A stretch of 28,803 nucleotides of DNA, taken from a virus. The notes under the pieces are model-generated. The model searched no databases and had not been told where the DNA came from. It saw only the letters and a list, made by a program, of their open reading frames with translations. The DNA lies in IMG/VR virus record IMGVR_UViG_3300023501_000036, positions 1 through 28,803 of that record; one strand, written 5' to 3'. Below, piece by piece: positions 5,887 through 12,852 of this stretch (position 1 is its first letter; each line of letters begins with the position of its first letter). The translations under genes and the position numbers were made by a program.

Positions 5887-6188
5887 GCATCGCCGAGATG
5901 GTCAAGGAGGAGTGGCGGATCACGGTCCTGGTGTCGCTGAAGGAAGCGCCGGACGGCAGCGCCTACGAGGGCCTGCTTCAGTCGATGATCGCGAAGTACC
6001 ACAACCACTTCCTGTCCCGCGAGGACCTGCAGATCGAGCTGCGCTGGCTGCGCGACGCCGGCCTGGTCCGCTTGCACGAGAACGTCACGCCCAGTCGGAT
6101 CACGTACACCGCCACGCTGTCGGACAAGGGGCTGGCGGTAGCCGAGGGCCGACTTCGGGCTGCAGGCGTTCGCCTGCCGGGCCAGTGA
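5883..6188 (+). CDS. Mu gp26-like winged-helix protein (VpaChn25_0724-type), 101 aa
   Basis: The sequence resembles the small phage proteins annotated VpaChn25_0724-like or ArsR-like that occupy the gp26 position in Mu-like phages. It reads as a winged helix: helices around EEWRITVLVSLKEAP and YEGLLQSMIAKYH, a recognition-helix region near SREDLQIELRWLRDAGLV, then a beta wing with ITYTATLSDKGL. It starts at an ATGA overlap and is followed by DUF3486, the order seen in Mu (gp25, gp26, gp27). It may act in late-operon packaging or regulation; the function is unproven. Confidence 0.75.
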   Translation: MSIAEMVKEEWRITVLVSLKEAPDGSAYEGLLQSMIAKYHNHFLSREDLQIELRWLRDAGLVRLHENVTPSRITYTATLSDKGLAVAEGRLRAAGVRLPGQ

Positions 6189-6197
6189 GGCTGACCT

Positions 6198-6773
6198 ATG
6201 GCTAAGCCTGGTCCCAAGAGCAAGATGGCCCGGCTGGATCCGGCTATTCTGGAGCAGATCAATCGGTTGCTGGTCGACGAAGGCCGCACGATCGACGACG
6301 TCGTGGAGTATCTCGCGTCGCTGCGCCTGGACGATACGCCATCGCGCAGTTCCGTGGTTCGCTGGAGCGTCTCCACCGCCAACATGCGCGGCGACATGGA
6401 GAAGATGCGCGCGGTCACCAAACAGTTGGGTAAGGAGTTCGGCGCGCAGGATAACGATAGCGTTCGGTTCCTGATGCAGATCGCACAGACCATCGCTTTC
6501 AAGATCATGAACAAGCAGGCCGGCGAAGACGGCGGGATCGAGATCGAAGAGTTCATGCTGTTGATGAAGGGCCTGAAGGACCTTTCAACCGCTCGTAAAG
6601 CGACGCTCGATGCCGAAGAGAAGATCCTGGCCAAGCTGAAACGTGATGCCGCCAAGCTGATCGACCAGGCCGCGCGCGACGCCATTGCCGCCGGAGAGGG
6701 CAAGGGCCTGACGCCGGAGCGCCTGGCGCAGCTGCGCCGGGACATCCTGGGCGTGCGGCTCAAACCCACATGA
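6198..6773 (+). CDS. DUF3486 protein, probable small terminase (Mu gp27-like)
   Basis: The 191-aa protein matches DUF3486. It has a basic leader (MAKPGPKSKMARL), a helix-turn-helix-like part through DEGRTIDDVVEYLASL and PSRSSVVRW, and a long helical rest with ALKDLSTARKATLDAEEKI-like character. In Mu the equivalent, gp27, lies directly before the large terminase and is regarded as the small terminase subunit, which recognises phage DNA for headful packaging. ATG 6198 has GTGAGG upstream. Its last bases overlap the terminase start by ATGA. Confidence 0.85.
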   Translation: MAKPGPKSKMARLDPAILEQINRLLVDEGRTIDDVVEYLASLRLDDTPSRSSVVRWSVSTANMRGDMEKMRAVTKQLGKEFGAQDNDSVRFLMQIAQTIAFKIMNKQAGEDGGIEIEEFMLLMKGLKDLSTARKATLDAEEKILAKLKRDAAKLIDQAARDAIAAGEGKGLTPERLAQLRRDILGVRLKPT

Positions 6774-8407
6774 GTGAGCTGCTCGCCACAACGGCGCTGT
6801 CGCCGCCGCGATCGCCGATCGACGACTTGCCGCTGGGAGTGCTGCCGCCAGACGATCTCGATCCTCTGGCGGATGGCATTCTGATGGCCCACCAGGTGGA
6901 CTGGGTCGCGGACGAGTCCGATTTGAAGCTGGCGGAGAAGGGACGGCGAACCGGCATCACGTTCGCCGAGGCCCTGGCTAGCACCCTGATCGGTGCGGCG
7001 AGTCCGGCGGCCGGCGGCGACAACACCTTCTACATCGGCGACACCAAGGAAAAGGGCCTGGAGTTCATCGGGACCTGCGCCAAGTTTGCGCGTGCCGTCG
7101 CGAAGGAGCTGCTGAGCGTCGAGGACTTCCTGTTCGACGACGTCCAGGACGATGGAACCTCCCGGCAGATCCAGGCCTATCGGATCCGGTTCGCGTCGGG
7201 CTTCCAGATCTGCGCGCTGTCCAGCCGGCCGGCCAACATTCGTGGCCTGCAGGGTCGGGTGATCATCGACGAGGCGGCGTTCCACCCGCAGGTGCGAGCT
7301 GTGATTGACGCTTGCAATGCGCTGCTGATTTGGGGCGGCAAGATCCGGATTATCAGCACCCATAACGGCACGTTGAACGCCTTCAACGAGCTGATCAAAG
7401 AGACCCGGGAGGGGCGATACGACTACAAAATCCACCGGATCACCTTCGACGACGCGGTCGCCAACGGTCTCTATGAGCGGGTGTGTCTGCTGCGGAACTG
7501 GACGCCCTCACCGGAAGCCAAGGCCGAGTGGTATCGCAAGGTGCGGCGATCCTACGGCACCCGGGTGGATGCCATGCGCGAGGAGCTGGACGCGGTCCCG
7601 CGCGAAGGCGACGGCGTCATGCTGCCGCTGGCATGGATCGAGGCGTGCAGCGTCGAGGACTATCGCGTCGCCCGCTGGGAGCCGCCGGTCGAAGGATTCG
7701 TCGATTTGCCCGAAGGCCAGCGCCAGGCCGAAATGCGCGCCTGGCTGGATGAGAACGTCGGCCCGCACCTGGTCGCGCTGAAGGATCTGCCGACGGCGAT
7801 TGGCGAGGACTTCGCGATGCGCCAGGACCGGACCTGCATCGTGATCGGCTACACCGCGCAGAACCTGGTGCGGCGCACGCCGCTGTTGGTCGAGCTGCGG
7901 CAGTGCCCCTATGACCAGCAGAAACAAGCGCTCTACTACATCGGCGAGCGGCTGAGCCGTCTGCAGCGCATGGTGCTCGACGCTAACGGCAACGGCATGG
8001 TGCTGGCCCAGGAGGCGCGCCAGAAGTTCGGTTCGAATCGGGTCACCGAGTTGATGGCCAACGACGCCTGGTACCGGGAGCACACGCCGAAGTTCACAGC
8101 TGCCTTTCAGGACAGGACCATCGCGATCCCGGCCGACATCGATGTCCGCGACGACCTGCGTCAGTTCCGGGTAGTCGGCGGCGTCGGCAAGATCCCGAGC
8201 GACATTCGCAACGAAGGCAGCGATGGCGGCCGCCGGCACGGCGACGCCGGCCAGGCGCTACTGCATTTCTACGTGGCGACCCTGACCGGCATCGTGGAGT
8301 TCGGCTACGAGGCCGCGATTCCGCTGCGCCGCCGGGTCGATGAAGCCTCGGCCTTTGGAACCGATGACGAAATGCCCGGCGCCCGCTTCGGGCGCGGGGC
8401 CTGGTAG
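6770..8407 (+). CDS. Terminase large subunit (Mu gp28-like)
   Basis: This is the packaging motor: an N-terminal ATPase and a C-terminal RNase H-like nuclease, 545 aa, the usual size for Mu gp28 relatives. The Walker A position reads EKGRRTGIT (residues 56-64), the variant form typical of this terminase class. Walker B is VIIDE (164-168) and a coupling motif IISTHNG follows at 194-200. Nuclease-domain acidic residues are visible near 347 (GEDFAMRQD) and 402 (LDANGNG). The start overlaps DUF3486 by ATGA. It works with the portal encoded next to fill preformed heads. Confidence 0.92.
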   Translation: MSELLATTALSPPRSPIDDLPLGVLPPDDLDPLADGILMAHQVDWVADESDLKLAEKGRRTGITFAEALASTLIGAASPAAGGDNTFYIGDTKEKGLEFIGTCAKFARAVAKELLSVEDFLFDDVQDDGTSRQIQAYRIRFASGFQICALSSRPANIRGLQGRVIIDEAAFHPQVRAVIDACNALLIWGGKIRIISTHNGTLNAFNELIKETREGRYDYKIHRITFDDAVANGLYERVCLLRNWTPSPEAKAEWYRKVRRSYGTRVDAMREELDAVPREGDGVMLPLAWIEACSVEDYRVARWEPPVEGFVDLPEGQRQAEMRAWLDENVGPHLVALKDLPTAIGEDFAMRQDRTCIVIGYTAQNLVRRTPLLVELRQCPYDQQKQALYYIGERLSRLQRMVLDANGNGMVLAQEARQKFGSNRVTELMANDAWYREHTPKFTAAFQDRTIAIPADIDVRDDLRQFRVVGGVGKIPSDIRNEGSDGGRRHGDAGQALLHFYVATLTGIVEFGYEAAIPLRRRVDEASAFGTDDEMPGARFGRGAW

Positions 8408-8418
8408 GAGCAACGTCG

Positions 8419-10023
8419 ATGGCAACCCCGATCCTGGTTGGCGCGGACGGTGTGACGCCGCTGCGCCGCGCCGATCTGCTGGATGAGCTGGCCGGCCCGA
8501 CAATGGCCGGCGTGCGCCGCCCGATCGGCGAGCACCCGTCGCGCGGCCTCACACCGGCGCGCCTGGGCAGCATCCTGCGCGGCTCCGAGGAAGGCGACCC
8601 GGTGTCGTACCTGGAGCTGGCCGAGGACATCGAGGAGAAGGATCTGCACTACGTCGGCGTGCTCGGCGCTCGCAAGCGCGCGGTCGCCCAGCTGGAGATC
8701 ACCGTCGAGGCGGCCGAGGACAACGCCCCTTACATCGAGCACGCCGACTTCATCCGGGAGTGGCTGCGCCGCGACGAACTGGAAGACGAGCTGTTCGACA
8801 TGCTCGACGCCGTCGGCAAGGGCTTCAGCGTCGTGGAGATCCTGTGGGAGACGACTGCCAAGCAATGGTGGCCGAAGCGTCTGGAGTGGCGCGATCCACG
8901 CTGGTTCATGTTCGACCAGGTGGACATGCGCACAATCCGGCTGCGCGGCGATGACGGTCAGCCGCAGCCGCTCGCCGCCTACAAGTTCATCACCACGATC
9001 ATTCAGGCGAAGTCCGGCATCCCGATCCGCGGCGGCCTGGCCCGGCCGGTGGCGTGGGCCTGGCTGTTCAAGAACTTCGTCCTCAAGGATTGGGTGTCAT
9101 TTCTGGAGACCTATGGCCAGCCGCTTCGGCTCGGCAAGTATCCAACCGGTACTACGGCCGACGATCGCCGGATCCTACTGCGCGCCGTATCCCAGCTTGG
9201 CCACGACGCCGCCGGCATCATCCCGGACAGCATGGCCGTGGAGTTCGTCGAGGCGGCATCGAAGGGCGACGGCGGCCTGTTCAGCGGCCTCGCGAACTTC
9301 CTCGACCAGCAGGTGTCCAAGGCGGTCCTCGGCCAGGTCGGCACCACCGACGCGATCGCCGGCGGCTATGCAGTCGGCAAGGTGCACGACCAGGTGCGCA
9401 CCGACATCCAGCAATCCGACGCCAAGCGCCTAGCGGTCCCGATCAACCGCGACCTGGTCAAGCCAATCATCGACCTTAACTTCGGGCCACCGAAGGACGG
9501 CAAGTATCCGCGGGCGTTCATCGGCCTGCCGGATCAGACCGACATGACCGCGCTGATGCCGTTGATCGAGAAGTACGTCGGCATGGGCGGCAAGGTCGGC
9601 TCCGCGGTGGTGCGCGACAAGCTGGGCCTGCCGGATCCGGACGACACGGAGGAACTGCTGAAGCCCGCAGCGAAGGCGCCGGTGCCGGGCGCCGCGGAGC
9701 CGGAGGCCGAAGCGATCGACGCCCCCGACACGACCGGCAAGGTCAAACAGCAGCTGGCCGCGGCACAGCCCGGCCAGGACGATGCGATCGACGACCTGGC
9801 GGCAGGGGTGCTCGGCGACTGGGAGCAGATGATGGACCCGGTCGTCGACCCGATCCGCACGCTGCTCGACCAGGTGACCAACCTGGAGGAGTTCCGCGAC
9901 CGCTTGCCCGAGTTGGTCGGCCAGATGGATCCGGTCGAGGTGACCGAGGCTCTGGCGCGAGCCGGCTTCGCCGCCCGGCTGGCCGGCGAGTTCGACGCGC
10001 CGATCGCCGACCTGGACGGCTGA
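8419..10023 (+). CDS. Portal protein, DUF935 family (Mu gp29-like)
   Basis: The 534-aa protein matches DUF935, the portal family of Mu-like phages, which forms the head vertex ring for DNA entry and tail attachment. Recognisable parts are the N-terminal PARLGSILRGSEEGD region, the central LEWRDPRWFMFD and WAWLFKNFVLKDWVSFLETYG blocks, and the AVGKVHDQVRTDIQQSDA segment. The C-terminus (about 410-534) is acidic and alanine-rich, probably flexible then helical. A TAGGAG site lies 7-8 bases before ATG 8419. The place after the terminase and before the gp30-type gene is that of Mu. Confidence 0.92.
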   Translation: MATPILVGADGVTPLRRADLLDELAGPTMAGVRRPIGEHPSRGLTPARLGSILRGSEEGDPVSYLELAEDIEEKDLHYVGVLGARKRAVAQLEITVEAAEDNAPYIEHADFIREWLRRDELEDELFDMLDAVGKGFSVVEILWETTAKQWWPKRLEWRDPRWFMFDQVDMRTIRLRGDDGQPQPLAAYKFITTIIQAKSGIPIRGGLARPVAWAWLFKNFVLKDWVSFLETYGQPLRLGKYPTGTTADDRRILLRAVSQLGHDAAGIIPDSMAVEFVEAASKGDGGLFSGLANFLDQQVSKAVLGQVGTTDAIAGGYAVGKVHDQVRTDIQQSDAKRLAVPINRDLVKPIIDLNFGPPKDGKYPRAFIGLPDQTDMTALMPLIEKYVGMGGKVGSAVVRDKLGLPDPDDTEELLKPAAKAPVPGAAEPEAEAIDAPDTTGKVKQQLAAAQPGQDDAIDDLAAGVLGDWEQMMDPVVDPIRTLLDQVTNLEEFRDRLPELVGQMDPVEVTEALARAGFAARLAGEFDAPIADLDG

Positions 10024-10026
10024 CCC

Positions 10027-11250
10027 ATGCCGATTGAGCTGAAGCCGCTGCCGCCACGGGAGGCGATTGACTACTTCCGCGCCAAAGGCTTCAAGCCGTC
10101 GTTCGCCTGGCAGGACGTGTGGCAGGGCGAACATGCCAGGAGCTTCACCGTCGCGAAGGCCATGCAGCTCGACGTGCTGGAGGACATCCGGGGCGCTGTC
10201 GATCGGGCGCTGAGCGAGGGCGCGACGCTGGAGCAGTTCCGCCGGGAGCTGGAGCCGACGCTACAGGCCAAGGGATGGTGGGGCCGGCAGCGCGTCGTGG
10301 ATCCCCTCACCGGCAAGGAACGCCTGGTGCAGCTCGGCAGCCCGCGCCGGCTGAAGACGATCTTCGACGTGAACCTGCGCACGTCTTACGCCGCCGGCCG
10401 GTGGGACCAGATCCAACGCACCAAGGGTCTGCGGCCGTTCCTGCGGTATGTCTCGGTGCAGGACCGCCGCACGCGGCCCGAGCACCTGGCGTGGCATGGG
10501 ACGGTGCTGCCGGTCGATCACGACTGGTGGTCGAGCCACTATCCGCCGAACGGTTGGAACTGCCGGTGCACGGTGCGCCAGCTGTCGGCACGTGAGGCCG
10601 ACAAGTTGGGTGGGGTGACCGAGGCGCCGGCGGTGACCGAGCGGCCGTGGATCAACAAGCGCACCGGCGAGGAGATCCAGATCCCGGAGGGAATCGATCC
10701 GGGCTGGAGCTATCACGTCGGCCGCGCCGCCGACGCGGCCAAGCGTGACGCCACACTCGACCAGGGCCTTGCCGCCGGGGCGACCCGCTCGCTGCTCGAC
10801 AAGCTGGCGGCCGCGCGCCCCGACGTTGCCCACGCCGCCCTGCGCCAGGTGGTGTCGTCGCCGGACTTCGCGCGCCAGCTACAGAAGCCAACCGACGCCA
10901 TGCCGGTGTTGCGCCTGCCGTCGGCGATCGCCGACGCGATCGGCGCCCGCAACCCGGTGGCGGTCCTGTCGCCAGAGTCCCTGGCGAAGAACCTGCGGGA
11001 GCATCCGGACCTGACGCCGGCCGACTATCGGCTGCTGCCAGAGCTTGGCGCGCGTCCGACGTTGATCGTCCAGGATGGTGACGTGTCGGTCGTTGTCGTG
11101 CGGCGCGACGGCGGGCCGATGTGGGCGGCGGTGAAAGCGACCGCAACCGGTCAAGCAACGTTTGTGACGTCATACCGTCGCACTCACGGCTCAGACGTGC
11201 GGCGCCTGCTGCAGCGCGGACGGGTTCTGTTCGGTAGCTGGGAGGAGTAG
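10027..11250 (+). CDS. Mu gp30/F-type head morphogenesis protein with C-terminal PBECR2-like nuclease domain
   Basis: The first 190 residues are the Mu F/SPP1 gp7-like minor head domain, with DVNLRTSYAAGRW, SVQDRRTRPEHLAWHG and the closing NGWNCRCTVRQLS block. A basic alanine-rich linker follows. The last 110 residues resemble PBECR2, a Barnase/EndoU/colicin E5-like nuclease fold seen at the end of such proteins: LSPESLAKNLREHPDLTPADY, strands, and a final ATFVTSYRR stretch with a conserved-looking Thr-Ser. It probably attaches to the portal; the nuclease part may enter the cell with DNA, which is inference. 407 aa. The ribosome site is weak, so coupling to the portal gene is likely. Confidence 0.85.
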   Translation: MPIELKPLPPREAIDYFRAKGFKPSFAWQDVWQGEHARSFTVAKAMQLDVLEDIRGAVDRALSEGATLEQFRRELEPTLQAKGWWGRQRVVDPLTGKERLVQLGSPRRLKTIFDVNLRTSYAAGRWDQIQRTKGLRPFLRYVSVQDRRTRPEHLAWHGTVLPVDHDWWSSHYPPNGWNCRCTVRQLSAREADKLGGVTEAPAVTERPWINKRTGEEIQIPEGIDPGWSYHVGRAADAAKRDATLDQGLAAGATRSLLDKLAAARPDVAHAALRQVVSSPDFARQLQKPTDAMPVLRLPSAIADAIGARNPVAVLSPESLAKNLREHPDLTPADYRLLPELGARPTLIVQDGDVSVVVVRRDGGPMWAAVKATATGQATFVTSYRRTHGSDVRRLLQRGRVLFGSWEE

Positions 11251-11283
11251 ACGACGCGCGGCGGGGCCTCCCAGTAACCCCGC
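11238..11283 (+). promoter_or_regulatory. Overlapping alternative stems around the gp30 stop codon
   Basis: CTGGGAGG (11238-11245) pairs perfectly with CCTCCCAG (11267-11274), with the TAG stop in the loop. GCGGGG (11261-11266) pairs with CCCCGC (11278-11283). The two pairings interleave, giving mutually exclusive hairpins or a tight pseudoknot. There is no U-tract, so this is not a standard intrinsic terminator. Confidence 0.4.
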
Positions 11284-11400
11284 ATGACGCTCCCGCTGCT
11301 ATCGGCCCGAGGGCCTCGGCGGCGGTGCTACGGCCGGGAGAATTTCACCGTGTCACGCGCGTCGCTTCATTGAGATAGTGCCCGCCCGGTGCCGGGTCAA

Positions 11401-11436
11401 TCTTAAAGGCCGGATTTTAAGAGCGTTTAAATCCGG
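11401..11436. repeat. AT-rich island with interleaved inverted repeats
   Basis: TCTTAAA (11401-11407) pairs with TTTAAGA (11416-11422), and CCGGATTT (11410-11417) pairs with AAATCCGG (11429-11436). Both are perfect and they interleave. As RNA this has H-type pseudoknot geometry: stems of 7 and 6 bp with loops of 2 and 8 nt. As DNA it is an AT-rich set of nested palindromes in a GC-rich genome. Confidence 0.5.
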
Positions 11437-11610
11437 GCAGCGATCCGGCTGAAGGGCGTTTCAGGCGTGCTGGCGAGCCCGTAGGAAGCCCCAGAACGGC
11501 CAAGATCGACCGCCGGCCTCCGAAGATGCCCTGAAATCTCTTAAACGTTTCTGAAACGACCCGCAGGCGGATGGCGGCCTATTGCGGAGCGACGGCGCGG
11601 ACGGCCTCTT

Positions 11611-11673
11611 GCCCGTGCAACCCGAAACCACCATGCTGAGGGTGGTTTCGGGGTCCGATCCGCCCGCACGGGC
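11611..11673. repeat. Nested 12-bp and 8-bp perfect inverted repeats
   Basis: The inner arms CCCGAAACCACC (11621-11632) and GGTGGTTTCGGG (11641-11652) are perfect, with an 8-nt loop. The outer arms GCCCGTGC (11611-11618) and GCACGGGC (11666-11673) are also perfect. No T-run follows on either strand, so this is not a simple terminator. It could be a structured RNA leader or a cruciform/protein-binding site. Confidence 0.6.
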
Positions 11674-11737
11674 CTGATCGACCCGGCCCGGCCCCGCTCT
11701 GAGGGGCTCCCACACTCCCCATTTAAACGCTTCCCGT

Positions 11738-11753
11738 GGTGACGTTTGCCACC
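11738..11753. promoter_or_regulatory. Second copy of the 16-bp element, before the protease gene
   Basis: GGTGACG-TT-TGCCACC matches the dyad at 3909-3924 in 12 of 16 positions, including the whole left arm and the final CACC. Arm symmetry is reduced to 5 of 7. It ends 28 bp before ATG 11782, corresponding to PI in Mu, as the first copy corresponds to Plys. Confidence 0.5.
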
Positions 11754-11781
11754 ATGTTTTCACGCCGCCGCCGTCTCCACG

Positions 11782-12849
11782 ATGTTCGGCATGACGACAC
11801 GCCACCCCGTACAGACGGCCCTCGGGTCCGTCGTTGACTTGTCCGCCGCCGGCGCCGGCGCGCCCGATTGGGTGCATCTGCTGCCGATCGGCGTGGTGCC
11901 GTCGCGCGATGGCCGGCCGGCCTGGCGCAACGACGCCTCAGCCGACGTCGTCAGCGCTTCGTTGGCCGCTGCCGGCGGCTTGGACCTGCCGATCGACTAC
12001 GACCATCAGATCGACCTGGCCGCGGTCCCGGGCGTGGGTGGAACGGCGAGGGCCGCCGGCTGGCTGAAGCAGTTGGAGGTTCGCGCCGACGGCATTTGGG
12101 GGCGCGTCGAGTGGACCGCGGCCGCCTCCCAGGCGATCGCCGCTCGGGAGTACCGCTACCTGTCGCCGGTGTTCGACCACACGATCGACGACCGGCGGAT
12201 CCTGCGCCTGAAGCGCGCGGCGCTGACCAACAACCCCGCCCTGACCCTCACCGCCCTTTCCCACCAGCAGCAACAGGAGGTCCAGTTGGACCCAGTTCTG
12301 AAGGCGTTTCTGGAAGCGCTGGGCCTCAAGCCCGACACTGACCAGGCCACCGCACTCGCCCACGCACAGAAGCTCGTCGCGTCGACGGCGATCGTCACCG
12401 CGCTCGCGGCCAAGCTCAGCGTGACCGAGACGACCGAGACGGCGCTGGCCGCCGCGATCGACAAGGCGGCCAAGCCCGCCTCGGTACCGGACCCGGCGCA
12501 GTTCGCGCCGATCGCCACGGTGAACGCCCTGCAGACAGCGCTGGCAACGATCCAGACCGAGCGCGCCAGCGAGAAGGCCACGTCGGTGGTCGAGACCGCG
12601 ATGGCTGCCGGCAAGCTGATCCCGGCCCAAAAGAATTGGGCGACCGCCTACGCGGCCAAGGACCTGAAGGGGTTCGAGGGCTGGCTGGCCGCCGCTCCCG
12701 TCGTCACCGCTGCGATCCTGACCGGCGGCGCGCCGGCCAAGGTGCCGGGCGATGGCTCGCTGACCCTGGAAGACACCGCGATCTGCGCTGGCCTCGGCAT
12801 CAGCGTCGACGACTTCAAGAAGACCCGCGCCGCGGAACAGGAGGGCTGA
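11782..12849 (+). CDS. Mu gpI-like prohead protease with fused scaffold region
   Basis: The N-terminal 160 residues match the Mu-like protease I family: WVHLLPIG (30-37), IDYDHQ (71-76), AAGWL (91-95), GIWGRVEWT (104-112), EYRYLSP (123-129) and ALTNNPAL (147-154). The rest is alanine-rich and helical, the scaffold part that shapes the prohead and is then cleaved. An internal start at 12286 would make the scaffold alone, like Mu gpZ. Starts at 11782 and 11791 are both in frame and neither has a clear ribosome site; relatives typically begin near the second. The gene follows the long noncoding region and heads the head-assembly operon. Confidence 0.88.
   Translation: MFGMTTRHPVQTALGSVVDLSAAGAGAPDWVHLLPIGVVPSRDGRPAWRNDASADVVSASLAAAGGLDLPIDYDHQIDLAAVPGVGGTARAAGWLKQLEVRADGIWGRVEWTAAASQAIAAREYRYLSPVFDHTIDDRRILRLKRAALTNNPALTLTALSHQQQQEVQLDPVLKAFLEALGLKPDTDQATALAHAQKLVASTAIVTALAAKLSVTETTETALAAAIDKAAKPASVPDPAQFAPIATVNALQTALATIQTERASEKATSVVETAMAAGKLIPAQKNWATAYAAKDLKGFEGWLAAAPVVTAAILTGGAPAKVPGDGSLTLEDTAICAGLGISVDDFKKTRAAEQEG
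12275..12281 (+). promoter_or_regulatory. Strong internal ribosome-binding site for the scaffold
   Basis: AGGAGGT, a near-perfect anti-Shine-Dalgarno match, sits inside the protease gene just after the conserved protease domain and 4 bases before an in-frame TTG at 12286. The gene's own start has no such site. Confidence 0.65.
12286..12849 (+). CDS. Scaffold protein from an internal start (Mu gpZ-like)
   Basis: Translation from TTG 12286 would give 187 residues beginning LDPVLKAFLEALGLK (Met first in the protein), which looks like the start of separate Mu-like scaffolds. It is in frame with the protease (codon 169) and shares its stop. The product is alanine-rich and mostly helical, with no protease motif. 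In Mu, gpZ is made in this way from within gene I and forms the internal prohead scaffold. Support here is the strong AGGAGGT and its location right at the domain boundary; expression is inferred. Confidence 0.65.
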   Translation: MDPVLKAFLEALGLKPDTDQATALAHAQKLVASTAIVTALAAKLSVTETTETALAAAIDKAAKPASVPDPAQFAPIATVNALQTALATIQTERASEKATSVVETAMAAGKLIPAQKNWATAYAAKDLKGFEGWLAAAPVVTAAILTGGAPAKVPGDGSLTLEDTAICAGLGISVDDFKKTRAAEQEG

Positions 12850-12852
12850 TCG

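Larger units (their letters stand above)
11251..11781. other. 531-bp noncoding central region; candidate gyrase-site analogue and PI promoter region
   Basis: No convincing gene lies here on either strand. Contents in order: stems at the gp30 stop; GC-rich inverted repeats near 11309-11325 and 11384-11395; an AT-rich island with interleaved repeats (11401-11436); a CGTTTC-T-GAAACG repeat (11546-11558); a nested 12+8 bp hairpin (11611-11673); a TTTAAACG site (11722-11729); and the 16-bp element (11738-11753) before the protease gene. In Mu the strong gyrase site, needed for efficient transposition, lies at the genome centre just before gene I, and the PI promoter lies in the same interval. The analogy rests on position. 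Confidence 0.5.

Noticed and set aside
5978-7435. Minus-strand open frame of 485 codons opposite gp26, DUF3486 and terminase genes
   Set aside because: It lies opposite motif-bearing genes, has no recognisable domain and is explained by high G+C.
11309-11325. GC-rich inverted repeats (GGCCC/GGGCC and CCGAG/CTCGG) considered as an intrinsic terminator
   Set aside because: Short arms, tiny loops and no T-run downstream. Such repeats are expected by chance at this base composition.
11284-11373. 29-codon plus-strand frame after the gp30 gene
   Set aside because: No ribosome site, arginine-rich low-complexity product, and no context support.
11461-11877. Minus-strand frame of 138 codons covering much of the noncoding region
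   Set aside because: It runs into the protease gene, has no ribosome site seen and its sequence looks like translated repeats. The inverted repeats would fall inside it. Kept only as a remote possibility.
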